43,530 bases of DNA from Lachnoclostridium sp. UBA7215. Its GTDB lineage: Bacteria > Bacillota > Clostridia > Lachnospirales > Lachnospiraceae. Positions 32,842 through 41,816 of the stretch are shown here, one piece after another. Numbering within the stretch: the first letter of the stretch is position 1; each line of letters begins with the position of its first letter. A model generated the notes under the pieces. It worked only from the letters and a program-made list of their open reading frames with translations. It was not told where the DNA came from and did not search any database. The position numbers and the translations under genes are program-made. The stretch covers positions 144,063 through 187,592 of the forward strand of contig DKUB01000033.1 of assembly GCA_002490465.1 (NCBI GenBank), written 5' to 3'.

Positions 32842-32915
32842 GTGCGTGTAGCTCAGCTGGATAGAGCACTTGGCTACGGACCAAGGTGTCGGGAGTTCGA
32901 ATCTTCTCACGCACG
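32842..32915 (+). tRNA. tRNA-Arg(ACG)
   Basis: A 74-base cloverleaf: acceptor GTGCGTG/CACGCAC, D-arm GCTC...GAGC, anticodon stem CTTGG/CCAAG around loop CTACGGA (anticodon ACG, first base probably changed to inosine), T-arm GGGAG-TTCGAAT-CTTCT with one wobble, discriminator G. CCA is not encoded. Confidence 0.95.
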
Positions 32916-32918
32916 TCA

Positions 32919-32955
32919 AAAAGACCTGTAGAACTAATGGTTTTACAGGTCTTTT
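32919..32955. terminator. Bidirectional terminator after tRNA-Arg
   Basis: AAAAGACCTGTA (32919-32930) pairs fully with TACAGGTCTTTT (32944-32955) around a 13-base loop. A and T runs flank the GC core, so it works for tRNA-Arg (+) and for the DUF1002 gene (-). Confidence 0.85.
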
Positions 32956-32960
32956 CTCTG

Positions 32961-33881
32961 TTAAAACAAACTTGTAATTTTATCCCACAACTGGCTGAAA
33001 AAGTCAGCAATCTTTTCAAAAAATCCCTTTGCCTCATCCAGATTAATATCCAAATCCTTCAGCTTATCATAAATTCCCTGCGCCTGGTCTTTCAGTTTAT
33101 CTACGTCCAAATCCAGATCATTTATTTTATCCATCAGGGATTTCAGTTTTTGCCTCTGTTCATCCGTGAGCTGAATATCAAGCTCATCAGCAGCCTCATC
33201 AACAGCATTTAAAATATCCTCTTCTGAGGATAGATTCTCCCCCACAACTTTACTTTTCAAAAGCGCTACCATCTGGGCCGCTTTATCTTTACCAAGACTC
33301 TCCCCGAGCTCCCCGGTTACAACAAGCTCATTCGTTGCCGCATCTGCACTGTCAGAATCAATCACATCCCCCGTCATTGTCCCGTATGCCTTCATTGCTC
33401 CTACCAGCGCTGCCGTACCGGATATTTCAAAGGGTGCAGCAACAACTACACTGGCATCCCCGATACCGGCTGTCGCCAGTGCATTTGTATACATTTCCTC
33501 CGTACAAAAAGTAATATTGTGAATTTCTACGGAAATTCCGCTCCCCGCATCCGCTTCTTCAATTTTTACAGAAGACAGGGCCCTTGTCCCTATGACACTC
33601 TTGTCCAGGTACTCATCAAGATATTCGTGTTCTTCTTTATTTGTTACTTCAATTGTCTCATAATCAACAAGCTCATCACGGCTTATTCCCATCTGACTGA
33701 GAACAGTGTCCTTCTGGCTGGCTGTCAGGTCAGCCCCAAAGGCAAGAAACGGTTTCACCTCAACAGAGTCCGCCTTTGCCAGTGGTACACTTGCCATCGC
33801 CATCAAAACCAGTGCTGCGGACAGAAAACGTAATCTCCGCCATCCATCTATTTTTATTTTATTGCCAAAACATCTTTTCAT
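32961..33881 (-). CDS. Exported DUF1002-family protein
   Basis: A 306-aa protein resembling the DUF1002 family (Bacillus YpuA type), function unknown. It has an N-terminal signal peptide (hydrophobic core LSAALVLMAMASVPLA, likely cut near AKADS). The domain follows: VKPFLAFGADLTASQKDTVLSQMG, DVIDSDSADAATNELVVTGELGESLG and similar segments to about residue 220. The last 90 residues are acidic amphipathic helices (TDEQRQKLKSLMDKINDLDLDVDKL; KGFFEKIADFFSQLWDKI). ATG at 33881 has a GGGGGAT site. It lies 46 bases after dapL and may be co-transcribed. Confidence 0.85.
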   Translation of the reverse strand: MKRCFGNKIKIDGWRRLRFLSAALVLMAMASVPLAKADSVEVKPFLAFGADLTASQKDTVLSQMGISRDELVDYETIEVTNKEEHEYLDEYLDKSVIGTRALSSVKIEEADAGSGISVEIHNITFCTEEMYTNALATAGIGDASVVVAAPFEISGTAALVGAMKAYGTMTGDVIDSDSADAATNELVVTGELGESLGKDKAAQMVALLKSKVVGENLSSEEDILNAVDEAADELDIQLTDEQRQKLKSLMDKINDLDLDVDKLKDQAQGIYDKLKDLDINLDEAKGFFEKIADFFSQLWDKITSLF

Positions 33882-33927
33882 GATTCCATCCCCCATTCCT
33901 TATTATCTATGCTTCCTTTTAACCGTA

Positions 33928-35142
33928 TCAAAGCGCCCGTATTCTCTCTAATGCCTGTGCGGTACTCTCTGCGCTGCCAAAAGCCGTAAGGCGGAAATAC
34001 CCCTCCCCGCTCGGCCCAAAACCAGACCCCGGTGTACCAACTACATTAGCACGTTCCAAAAGAACATCAAAGAAATCCCATGACTTCATCCCCTCTGGTG
34101 TCTGAAGCCAGATATAAGGGGCATTTACACCTCCAAAAACAGTATACCCCATATTTGTCAATTCCTCACGGATTTGGCTTGCATTTTTCATATAATACGC
34201 AATTTGCTGCTTTGTCTGCGCTTTTCCGGCCTCACTGTATACGGCCTCGCCGGCTCTTTGTATGATGTACGGAGCACCGTTGAACTTTGTTCCGTGACGG
34301 CGTGCCCACAGCTGATTCAGGGAAGTCCCGCTGCTCTTTAATTCTTTCGGTACAACCGTAAATCCCAGACGGGTTCCGGTAAATCCGGCATTCTTTGAAA
34401 AACTGCGCATCTCTATTGCACAGGTCTTTGCACCGTCACATTCATAAATGCTGTGCGGTACATCTGATTCTGATATATATGCCTCATAGGCAGCATCATA
34501 AATAATAACTGCTTTTTTATCATTGGCATAATCCACCCATTTTTGAAGCTCCTCTTTTTTGAGGGTCGTTCCTGTAGGATTGTTCGGACAGCAAATATAT
34601 ATGATATCCGGCGTCTCATCCGGAAAATGCGGAACAAAGTTATTTTCTGCCGTACACGGCATATATATAACATTCGACCAGCACTCTTTTTCCTTTATAT
34701 ACTCTCCTGTTTTTCCGGACATTGCATTACTGTCAACATAGACCGGATAAACCGGGTCTGTAACAGCAATCCGGTTATCTACGGCAAATATATCAACGAT
34801 ATTTCCCGAATCACTCTTTGCCCCGTCACTGACAAATACTTCGTCCAATGCAATATCCACACTGCGGGAACGGTAATCGTTGTCAATAATTGCCCGCCTC
34901 AAAAACTCATATCCCAAATCCGGGGCATATCCATGGAATGTCTCTGCCGCTCCCATTTCATCTACCGCACGGTGAAGCGCCTCAATTACCGCCGGAGCTA
35001 ATGGCTGTGTCACGTCCCCGATTCCGAGGCTTATCACCTGTCTGTCCGGATTTGCTTCTTTATATGCCGCAACCTTTTTGGCAATAGTCGAAAAAAGATA
35101 ACTTCCAGGCAATTTCAAATAATTTTCATTAATCTTAAACAC
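33928..35142 (-). CDS. dapL: LL-diaminopimelate aminotransferase DapL
   Basis: Makes LL-diaminopimelate directly from tetrahydrodipicolinate and glutamate, the one-step route to lysine and peptidoglycan precursor. The fold-type I PLP enzyme (404 aa, family length) has NYLKLPGSYLFSTIAKKV near the start, ISLGIGDVTQPLAPAV, CPNNPTGT, the PLP lysine in SFSKNAGFTGTRLG, and the C-terminal GTPGSGFGPSGEGYFRLTAFG. The start is GTG at 35142, eight bases after AAGGAGG; a longer frame to 35172 lies before that site. Confidence 0.95.
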   Translation of the reverse strand: MFKINENYLKLPGSYLFSTIAKKVAAYKEANPDRQVISLGIGDVTQPLAPAVIEALHRAVDEMGAAETFHGYAPDLGYEFLRRAIIDNDYRSRSVDIALDEVFVSDGAKSDSGNIVDIFAVDNRIAVTDPVYPVYVDSNAMSGKTGEYIKEKECWSNVIYMPCTAENNFVPHFPDETPDIIYICCPNNPTGTTLKKEELQKWVDYANDKKAVIIYDAAYEAYISESDVPHSIYECDGAKTCAIEMRSFSKNAGFTGTRLGFTVVPKELKSSGTSLNQLWARRHGTKFNGAPYIIQRAGEAVYSEAGKAQTKQQIAYYMKNASQIREELTNMGYTVFGGVNAPYIWLQTPEGMKSWDFFDVLLERANVVGTPGSGFGPSGEGYFRLTAFGSAESTAQALERIRAL

Positions 35143-35176
35143 GTCTGTTTCCTCCTTATGCTGATATTTCACTGCT

Positions 35177-35205
35177 ATTTTATCCGATTATCCATCCATT
35201 TGCAA
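35177..35205 (-). promoter_or_regulatory. Promoter for dapL
   Basis: TTGCAA (35200-35205), 17 bases, TAAAAT (35177-35182), about 35 bases before the GTG start. Confidence 0.65.
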
Positions 35206-35218
35206 CTTATTATAATAT

Positions 35219-35267
35219 GTCACCAATCTTCGAAGAAGATTGATGACCTGCTTGCGCATCAGCGCAA
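35219..35267 (-). other. Two tandem hairpins after the secreted GH43 gene
   Basis: Just past the GH43 stop come a 6-bp hairpin (35252-35267) and a 13-bp hairpin with one wobble and a 3-base loop (35219-35247). Neither has a T tail on the minus strand. They may protect the 3' end or act as weak terminators before the dapL promoter. Confidence 0.6.
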
Positions 35268-35271
35268 CTCA

Positions 35272-38200
35272 TTATATCCTGACCGTTACTTTAACCTTTA
35301 CCTTAACAGTCTTTCTCCCACATTTAACCTTCAACGTGACAGCTCCCTTTTTCAAAGCATATATGACACCATACCGGTCTACTCTGGCCACCTTTTTGTC
35401 TGAGGACTTAAATGTCATTTTATCTGTTCCGCCCTTAGTCATACTTTTTAATGCCAGTACAGCTGATGTACCCCGTTGTATTTTTAGCGTCGTCTTTTTT
35501 AATTGAAAAGATGTAACCTTTTTCGCTTTCTTTACTACGGTAATGGTTACTTTTGCCGCAGCATTTCCATCCGCAGATGTGACAGTAATTTTTGTCCTGC
35601 CCGGCTTTTTTGCCTTGACCACACCCTTTGCGCTTACTGCAGCCACACCCGGCTTACTGCTCTTGTAAGTCACTTTCTTTCCTGCCCCGGCAGGGCTTAC
35701 GCTGGCATGAAGGGTTAATTTCTTCCCCTTCACCATAGTAATGGAACGGCCCAGATATCCCGCTGCCTGCACATCGACTTTTTCTGCCTCTGTCTCCTTA
35801 CCTGGATTTTCATCCGGCTGTTTTGTCGGCGCCGGATTTCCCGTTTCATCCGGTTTTGTTGTTGCTGCCGGATTCTTCCGCGGGATGGTTTCCTGCTTTG
35901 TATGGGAACACTGATAACAATAATACACCTGTGTCCCCTCCGTTGTCTGCGTTGCTTCCTTTGTTACAATGGCTTCACTGAATACATGGGTTATACAGGT
36001 CAATTCCTGTAAAGACTTCTCTAATGCGGCAGCAGCAGCGTCCACTTTCTGCTGTTCCGATACCGGAAGGTCGCGGCTGACAGCCTCTGCTGTCTGTACC
36101 GCTGTCTGCAGCTCTGCCACCGTCTCCTCTGTATATAGCTTTTTCTCGCTCTGAAGCTTCAACAGGTTATTTCCTTTGGAAATTTTGGCATCCAGCACAT
36201 GATAATCTGCAATTCCGGGCATTTTAACTACCGTATTATCCACTCTTGCCCCGGAAGAATTTCCCCTGCCGAGAAGGATATACAGACCCGCGAGTTTACC
36301 CTCTCCATTGATACGGATTTCCTTATCCTTTTTCAAAACCTGTCCCGTGCTTGTATTTGTCAGCGTGAGTACCGCTTTTGTTAAATCTGCGGTATCCACC
36401 GATACCTTTACATGAATCCAGTCCGATGCCGGAAGCTGCACAGTATCCTTTTCATCATCATTTATTGCAAATGTCTGATTCCCTGCCCCCACGGCCTCTA
36501 ATTTAAGAATATAGCCGGAAGCAAGTCCAATGTTGACACCGCCGCTTTCATAGGTATTATCCTCGCACATCAAAACAAACTGCGTTTTCGGCGTAGTGGA
36601 ACCACTGTTCCCCGTCGAGCTGCTGAGCATCACATCAGTCTCAAAATCATAATTCCCGGAAAGCTGCCGTTTGAAATCAAAAGTGGAAACAGCTCCACGG
36701 TTTCCTGAACCACTTGGTACAATCCTAACATGATTTGTGGCATTCACCTTATCTGCCGCATTCTTCTCTATCGTTGTATTTCCAGTAACAGTCCAAAGAG
36801 AATTGAGTACCGGATTTCCCTCATAATCCTGATAGTAGAAATTCCCGGTTCCCTGAGAGACCGACCCGCTTTCTTTTTCTGCCTCCACTGTTGTTGTCAT
36901 TGTCTTTGTATAATAATAATTTCCCTTTGACACAATTCCTTTTATTGTTATTTTTCTGTCAATAGCTGACGGAATAATCGTTCCGTCCTCTAACAGTGAA
37001 CTGGCATCACTGCTCCATGTTATTTTTGTCCCCCAGAGTCCCTCACTGTCCAATTTTGTGTCTGCATTTATTTTTGCCGGAACACGGAGAGAATTTGCAG
37101 CCATAGATACAGCGGCCGCATCCTCAGGGTATTTTGCGCCCCAAAGGCAGACTTCATTTGTGCCGACAGCCGTAAAACAAAGCGTCTTTAAATTAGTTTC
37201 TTCCATGTTCTGCTCTACAAAGGTACCCTCATATGTTACATTATCTACGGTGACCGACATAAGAGCCTTTTTATCCTGCTCTTTCCATGTTCCTGTCACA
37301 TCACCGGTAATCGTACCATCTTTATTCAGTGTAATGTGCTGCGGTGCATTGTATTCCAGTTTTTCAGATACCGTGTGCTTTTGGAACAATATTTCATAAT
37401 CGCCCGCAATTTCATCTGCCGAATAGCCATCTTCTTTTACCCGGTCTTCTCTGGCATACTCAAAAGGAGCTGCTACCAGCCATCCATGTTCTGTTGTGAA
37501 AAGCTGGTGCACGCGCACGGAATGATATTCCGTACCGTTATCTGTACGGGTATGATAAACAACATAAGCATTGCCGTTTTCATCCACAAAGGCCGAGTTG
37601 TGCCCTTGTGCCACCTGGGCATTCTGCTGATAACTCCATTTATAATAAGACATCAGCCGGGTACCGATAGCGCCGTTTACCCCACCCCCCTTATTCGCAT
37701 CATCCCCGGATATATCCGTATATGGCCCATCCGGATTCTCAGAGGAGAACACTCTCATGTTATATCCTCCGGCCGCCTCAAGACCGCCATAAGATAAAAA
37801 CATGTAATAGGCACCGTTAATATACTCAATATAGCATCCCTCACCAGACGCTGTTGAACCGCCGATTTTTTTGCCCATATAGGCATCTGTATACCCCTTC
37901 TTAGCCTCTGCGGAATTATCCCTCCGTCCGGTTTTATTATCCAGGCGGAACATATAAATACCACCGGACCAGGAACCATATGCCATCCACAGCCTTCCCT
38001 CCTCGTCATAAAAGACACATGGATCAATGGCATGTGCTCCATAAGTTGACTGCCAGCCGCTCCTAACTATGCCGTTACGGTCTGTCACATAGCGGTCTGC
38101 CAGAACGGTATCCCCAGTTACAGCCTGATAATCTGTTTTCTTATAATCATGAACATCATTACCAAATCCTGAGTACATAACAGTTCCCACCGCTGTCCAA

Positions 38201-38688
38201 TCGCCATCCAGATGATCTGCCACAAGCAGAGCAATTGACGAATTCCAGCTGCCACCGTTTATGCTCATATACATACACCATTTTTGCATGTCCTTATTCC
38301 ATATTACGTCCGGAGCCCACATATTCCCTGACGGATTGTATTTGGCATCCCCTAAAGCTGCCCATGCAAAACCATCGGCAAACAACGTCCTGTAATCCTT
38401 GTTGATGTTGTTCGTAAAAGTTGTCCAGTTTTCCAAATCCGTACTTTTGGCCCAAGCCATATGGCTTCCAAAAATATAATATGTATCCCCTTCCTTGACA
38501 ATAGAAGGGTCATGTACGGACACCCTTTTAGGCTTTACTGTTTTGTAATACTTTGAGGTATCCGTAATCTCTGTTCCCGTATCTGCCTTAACATATGAAT
38601 CGCTACTATGAAAAATGCAACAAGACATACACAGCGAGACTGCAAGCACGAGAGCAAGTCGCCTCTTTGTGTTTTTATTTCTTAACAA
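35272..38688 (-). CDS. Secreted multidomain GH43 glycoside hydrolase (arabinanase-like)
   Basis: A 1138-aa exported enzyme. Order: signal peptide (to about 36, VKADT); GH43 propeller (about 45-420) with base Asp in VHDPSIVKEGDTYYIFGSHM, MWAPDVIW, HAIDPCVFYDEEGRLWMAYG and acid Glu in GEGCYIEYINGAYYMFLSYGG; a small beta-barrel domain typical of arabinanases (430-530); an Ig-like stretch (545-605); a laminin-G-like region (613-824); a helical repeat (830-895); a segment with HVFSEAIVTKEATQTTEG; a Thr/Pro linker; and two Ig-like BIG2 domains (from about 975). No LPXTG anchor. The start is TTG at 38688 with AGGGTGA six bases away. It probably attacks arabinan. Confidence 0.9.
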   Translation of the reverse strand: MLRNKNTKRRLALVLAVSLCMSCCIFHSSDSYVKADTGTEITDTSKYYKTVKPKRVSVHDPSIVKEGDTYYIFGSHMAWAKSTDLENWTTFTNNINKDYRTLFADGFAWAALGDAKYNPSGNMWAPDVIWNKDMQKWCMYMSINGGSWNSSIALLVADHLDGDWTAVGTVMYSGFGNDVHDYKKTDYQAVTGDTVLADRYVTDRNGIVRSGWQSTYGAHAIDPCVFYDEEGRLWMAYGSWSGGIYMFRLDNKTGRRDNSAEAKKGYTDAYMGKKIGGSTASGEGCYIEYINGAYYMFLSYGGLEAAGGYNMRVFSSENPDGPYTDISGDDANKGGGVNGAIGTRLMSYYKWSYQQNAQVAQGHNSAFVDENGNAYVVYHTRTDNGTEYHSVRVHQLFTTEHGWLVAAPFEYAREDRVKEDGYSADEIAGDYEILFQKHTVSEKLEYNAPQHITLNKDGTITGDVTGTWKEQDKKALMSVTVDNVTYEGTFVEQNMEETNLKTLCFTAVGTNEVCLWGAKYPEDAAAVSMAANSLRVPAKINADTKLDSEGLWGTKITWSSDASSLLEDGTIIPSAIDRKITIKGIVSKGNYYYTKTMTTTVEAEKESGSVSQGTGNFYYQDYEGNPVLNSLWTVTGNTTIEKNAADKVNATNHVRIVPSGSGNRGAVSTFDFKRQLSGNYDFETDVMLSSSTGNSGSTTPKTQFVLMCEDNTYESGGVNIGLASGYILKLEAVGAGNQTFAINDDEKDTVQLPASDWIHVKVSVDTADLTKAVLTLTNTSTGQVLKKDKEIRINGEGKLAGLYILLGRGNSSGARVDNTVVKMPGIADYHVLDAKISKGNNLLKLQSEKKLYTEETVAELQTAVQTAEAVSRDLPVSEQQKVDAAAAALEKSLQELTCITHVFSEAIVTKEATQTTEGTQVYYCYQCSHTKQETIPRKNPAATTKPDETGNPAPTKQPDENPGKETEAEKVDVQAAGYLGRSITMVKGKKLTLHASVSPAGAGKKVTYKSSKPGVAAVSAKGVVKAKKPGRTKITVTSADGNAAAKVTITVVKKAKKVTSFQLKKTTLKIQRGTSAVLALKSMTKGGTDKMTFKSSDKKVARVDRYGVIYALKKGAVTLKVKCGRKTVKVKVKVTVRI

Positions 38689-38751
38689 ATTAATTCACCC
38701 TTTCCTATTTTTTTACCAGGTCAGGCAAAAGATACCCTGCCCCTGTCTTTT

Positions 38752-38780
38752 ACTATAACAAAAAAGAGCCTGTAAAACAA
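38752..38780 (-). promoter_or_regulatory. Candidate promoter for the secreted GH43 gene
   Basis: TTGTTT (38775-38780), 17 bases, TATAGT (38752-38757), with an extended -10 TG. The -35 lies in the right arm of the terminator of the upstream gene. Confidence 0.5.
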
Positions 38781-38813
38781 CAGATGAATTCCATTGTTTT
38801 ATAAACTCTTTTC
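38761..38813 (-). terminator. Intrinsic terminator after the DUF6465-like gene
   Basis: On the minus strand a 19-bp stem with two G-U pairs and one mismatch, starting AAAAGAG and ending CTCTTTTTT, follows the stop at 38860 by about 45 bases. In plus orientation pairing is poorer. Confidence 0.8.
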
Positions 38814-38859
38814 TACATTATAAACTTATTTAATTATGAAATGTTGCAATCAATAGCTT

Positions 38860-39327
38860 TTACAAATCAACTGCACCCGTTGAGCCATTTTTCAACTTTT
38901 CGTTGATAACATAATAAGCCTTGCCTTCTTCCGGCTTAACATACAATCTGATCCTCTTAATTGCAGATGGTTTCTTTCCCTCTGACTCCCATGCAGCAAC
39001 AACTTTTTCCATAATGGATTTTTCAGAATACTCCTGACCACCAAACTGAATGAACATCTCCGGATTTACATCTGTTGTCTCTTTCGGCTTACGACCTGCC
39101 GTTTTTCTTGCTCCAGTTTTTCTTGTTGTTGTTCTTCTGGCTGCTGGTCTTTTCGCTGCCGGTTTTACCGCCTCCGCTTTTTCCGGCTTAGAATCTGCTG
39201 CAGCAGATACTGCATCCACAGCCTCTTTCTCAACTTTTTCTACTTTCTCCGCAGTCTTCTGTGTATCCTTTGTTGTCGGCTCTTTTGCTATCGTGGTTGT
39301 CTTATTTGTAGCTCTTCCGCGTGCCAT
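38860..39327 (-). CDS. DUF6465-like protein with histone H1-like basic segment
   Basis: A 155-aa protein in three parts. Residues 1-65 are a low-complexity Lys/Glu/Thr/Ala stretch. About 66-90 is strongly basic with alternating Lys/Arg, Ala and Thr (AAKRPAARRTTTRKTGARK), like the tail of bacterial histone H1-type proteins. The last 60 residues form a compact domain (MFIQFGGQEYSEKSIMEKVVAAWESEG... AIKRIRLYVKPEEGKAYYVINEK) that I match to DUF6465 of Lachnospiraceae, function unknown. ATG at 39327 follows GGAGGG by eight bases. DNA or RNA binding is an inference from charge. Confidence 0.8.
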   Translation of the reverse strand: MARGRATNKTTTIAKEPTTKDTQKTAEKVEKVEKEAVDAVSAAADSKPEKAEAVKPAAKRPAARRTTTRKTGARKTAGRKPKETTDVNPEMFIQFGGQEYSEKSIMEKVVAAWESEGKKPSAIKRIRLYVKPEEGKAYYVINEKLKNGSTGAVDL

Positions 39328-39373
39328 ATGAAATACCCTCCATAAAAACAATTGTCTTTTAATTCCGAATAAA

Positions 39374-39402
39374 ATTATACACCCATTAGGAAAATTTTAC
39401 AA
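39374..39402 (-). promoter_or_regulatory. Promoter for the DUF6465-like gene
   Basis: TTGTAA (39397-39402), 17 bases, TATAAT (39374-39379), about 47 bases before the ATG. Confidence 0.7.
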
Positions 39403-39477
39403 CCACAAATTTCATGAAATATTCTATAGAAATATTCAATTTTCGGGCAATAAAATAGACACTTTTACTAAAACCCC

Positions 39478-39506
39478 TTTACATTTCCAGTTTTATCCCG
39501 TAAAAT
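39478..39506 (+). promoter_or_regulatory. Promoter for the acidic-tail membrane protein
   Basis: TTTACA (39478-39483), 17 bases, TAAAAT (39501-39506). It diverges from the DUF6465-like promoter 75 bases away. Confidence 0.6.
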
Positions 39507-39567
39507 AGGGATAAATAATAGGATATGGGGGATAATGCCCATATGGAAAAGAAAGGATGGAATTACC

Positions 39568-39816
39568 ATGAAAAAATTTTGCAAATTTCTGCTTGGACTC
39601 ACTGCTGTAGCAGCGGTTGTCGGTGGAATCTTGTATTTTCTGAAAAATATTCTGATGAAGGATTATTTGGATGATTTTGATGATGATGATTTTGACAATG
39701 ACCTCTATGAAGAAGAAAACGATGACAGAAACTATGTGAAAATCACCCCGGATGCATCAAAAGATTCTGACGAGGACTCTGACTTGGAACCTGACGACAT
39801 GATTACGGAAGAGTAA
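39568..39816 (+). CDS. Small membrane protein with a highly acidic tail (82 aa)
   Basis: Family not recognised. A short basic start (MKKFCKF) leads into one membrane helix (about residues 8-29, LLGLTAVAAVVGGILYFLKN). The remaining 50 residues are dominated by Asp and Glu (DDFDDDDFDNDLYEEENDD, later DSDEDSDLEPDD). The positive-inside rule places the acidic tail outside the cell, though a signal-anchor of this kind is short of proof. ATG at 39568 has AAGGATGG upstream, better than the first in-frame ATG at 39535. Acidic tails can bind cations or basic partners. Confidence 0.7.
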   Translation: MKKFCKFLLGLTAVAAVVGGILYFLKNILMKDYLDDFDDDDFDNDLYEEENDDRNYVKITPDASKDSDEDSDLEPDDMITEE

Positions 39817-39879
39817 AAGGTAAAAAAAGTACACCACTGTGTGGCTGTAATTTCTTACAGAAAATAAGGGGCGATAATA

Positions 39880-41172
39880 CTGCTATATTTATGCGGCAAT
39901 ATTCTCTATATGGCTGACCGGCAGACACTCTGCACAATCAGGCACGGCTGCCTGGCCATCCAGGGAAATACTGTTGAAGGTGTTTACAAAGAAAAAGAAT
40001 TCCAAAAGCTCACAATCCACTCTGATAAAGACACGGTTACAGACTATGGGGACTGCCTGATTATACCAGGTATGACAGACTTGCATCTGCATGCACCCCA
40101 GTATGCGTTCCGCGGTCTTGGGATGGACTGTGAGCTTTTGGACTGGTTAGAAAAACATGCCTTTCAGGAAGAGAAAAAATACAGCGATTTAGAGTATGCA
40201 GGCAGGGCATACCGCATGTTTCTGAACGATTTACAAAAATCTCCCACAACACGTGCCTGTCTGTTTGGGACGGTTCATAAGGAAAGCTCTCTGTTACTGG
40301 CTAAGCTTTTAGACAGTGCCGGATATCCCGCCTATGTCGGGAAAGTTAATATGGACAAAAACAGCCCGGACGGGCTGCAGGAGCAATCAGCAGAAATTTC
40401 CGTCAATGACACGCGCTGGTTTATCGAAAAGGTACAATCCGAGTGCCACCTCGTCAAACCAATCCTCACGCCGCGTTTTGTACCCTCCTGCTCTAATTTA
40501 CTTTTAGAGGAATTAGGTGAACTCTGCCAGGAATACGCCCTGCCCGTCCAGTCCCATCTGTCCGAGAATCCGAAAGAGACTCAACTTGTGCGGAAGTTAT
40601 TTCCCAACTCTCATTTTTATGGAGATATTTATCATCACTTCGGGCTTTTTGGCTCACACTCCCCTGCTGTTATGGCACACTGCGTATATTCCGGCGAAGA
40701 AGAACTTGCAAAAATAAAAGAAAACGGCGTATTTATCGCCCACTGTCCAAATTCCAACACCAGTCTGGCGTCCGGAATTGCCCCTATTCAAAAATACTGG
40801 GATTATGGACTTTCCATCGGGCTGGGAACAGATATCGCCGGCGGCTTTTCCCTCTCCATGTTTCGCGCCATACAGGATGCTGTATCTGTTTCTAAACTAT
40901 ACTGGCGTCTCGTGGATTCTTCCCTGCCTCCGCTTACTTTTTCACAGGCTTTTTATATGGCTACGGCAGGCGGCGGAGCGTTCTTTCCAAAGACTGGCAC
41001 TTTCCTGCCCGGCTATGAAGCGGATGTTGTCGTACTTGATGACTCCGGCCTGCCCTGTCCATTCCCTCTGAGCCCGGAGGAGAGACTTGAGCGCCTCTGC
41101 TTCCTGGCTGATTCAGACGTAGTTGCCGCAAAATATATACAGGGTAGACTTGTGTATGCGCGTCCTCTGTAA
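39880..41172 (+). CDS. guaD: Guanine deaminase (amidohydrolase), probable CTG start
   Basis: Zinc amidohydrolase turning guanine into xanthine. Metal motif HLHAPQYAFRG near residue 70, with QSHLSENPKE, MAHCVYSG, HCPNSNTSLASG and LGTDIAGG completing the family set; the C terminus reads GYEADVVVLD. The first ATG (39910) lacks a ribosome site and cuts off LCGNILY, which matches the first strand of guanine deaminases. The frame stays open upstream to 39868, and AAGGGG at 39865-39870 lies nine bases before a CTG at 39880 (an ATA at 39877 is also possible). I therefore placed the start there; 430 aa. Confidence 0.88.
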   Translation: MLYLCGNILYMADRQTLCTIRHGCLAIQGNTVEGVYKEKEFQKLTIHSDKDTVTDYGDCLIIPGMTDLHLHAPQYAFRGLGMDCELLDWLEKHAFQEEKKYSDLEYAGRAYRMFLNDLQKSPTTRACLFGTVHKESSLLLAKLLDSAGYPAYVGKVNMDKNSPDGLQEQSAEISVNDTRWFIEKVQSECHLVKPILTPRFVPSCSNLLLEELGELCQEYALPVQSHLSENPKETQLVRKLFPNSHFYGDIYHHFGLFGSHSPAVMAHCVYSGEEELAKIKENGVFIAHCPNSNTSLASGIAPIQKYWDYGLSIGLGTDIAGGFSLSMFRAIQDAVSVSKLYWRLVDSSLPPLTFSQAFYMATAGGGAFFPKTGTFLPGYEADVVVLDDSGLPCPFPLSPEERLERLCFLADSDVVAAKYIQGRLVYARPL

Positions 41173-41198
41173 CGATACCCACTGGTGTTCGGAAGTTT

Positions 41199-41807
41199 TT
41201 ACTTTGTGAGAACTTTTTTATGATAAGCCTTCTTTCCACAGTGTGGACAGATCATCTTCCGGTCGCGCCCGATATGTGGAGCAAACACCACTGCCTTCAT
41301 TGATGGGATGTAACTTGTACCGCATTCCGGGCATTCATAATATCCGGCATCGTGCTCCAGCTTAAGACAATACACGATACCAACAACAAATATGGCAACG
41401 CCCCCTGCAAGCAAGCCAATTCTCCACCACAGGATCGTCGTAGCCAAAGCCGCTGCAAAAACCATCAGGAGGAAAGAAACTGTACATGTCCACCCAATAA
41501 CAATCTCCAAAGAAAGCAGCTTTTTGTTAGTAAGTTCCTCTTGTTCCCTCATTTCCAGCAAATGTTGTTCCGCCATTTCCTTATATTGTTCCATGACTAA
41601 CCGCTCCCCAGTGAAAAGTTCATTAACATTAATTTTCAGAAGATCACACAATTCAAGCATAAGGGATGCATCCGGCATACTCCTGCCTGTTTCCCATTTT
41701 GAAACTGCCCGGTCTGTTATTCCAAGTTTCTCTGCAAGAACAGCCTGTGTAAATCCCTGCTCTTTTCTGCAAGTGGCTATAAACTTTCCGATTTTTTCCT
41801 GATTCAT
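41199..41807 (-). CDS. XRE-family regulator with membrane helices and zinc ribbon
   Basis: A 202-aa protein with an N-terminal HTH (KIGKFIATCRKEQGFTQAVLAEKLGITDRAVSKWETGRSMPD; residues 4-60), a charged coiled-coil (70-95), two membrane helices (about 101-121 and 127-146), and a C-terminal Cys4 zinc ribbon (YECPECGTSYIP ... MICPHCGKKAYH). Such proteins hold a DNA-binding domain at the membrane; the signal is unknown. ATG at 41807 has AGGAGGT eight bases upstream; a GTG three codons earlier overlaps that site. It converges on guaD, 26 bases apart. Confidence 0.88.
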   Translation of the reverse strand: MNQEKIGKFIATCRKEQGFTQAVLAEKLGITDRAVSKWETGRSMPDASLMLELCDLLKINVNELFTGERLVMEQYKEMAEQHLLEMREQEELTNKKLLSLEIVIGWTCTVSFLLMVFAAALATTILWWRIGLLAGGVAIFVVGIVYCLKLEHDAGYYECPECGTSYIPSMKAVVFAPHIGRDRKMICPHCGKKAYHKKVLTK

Positions 41808-41816
41808 GAGGAGCAC

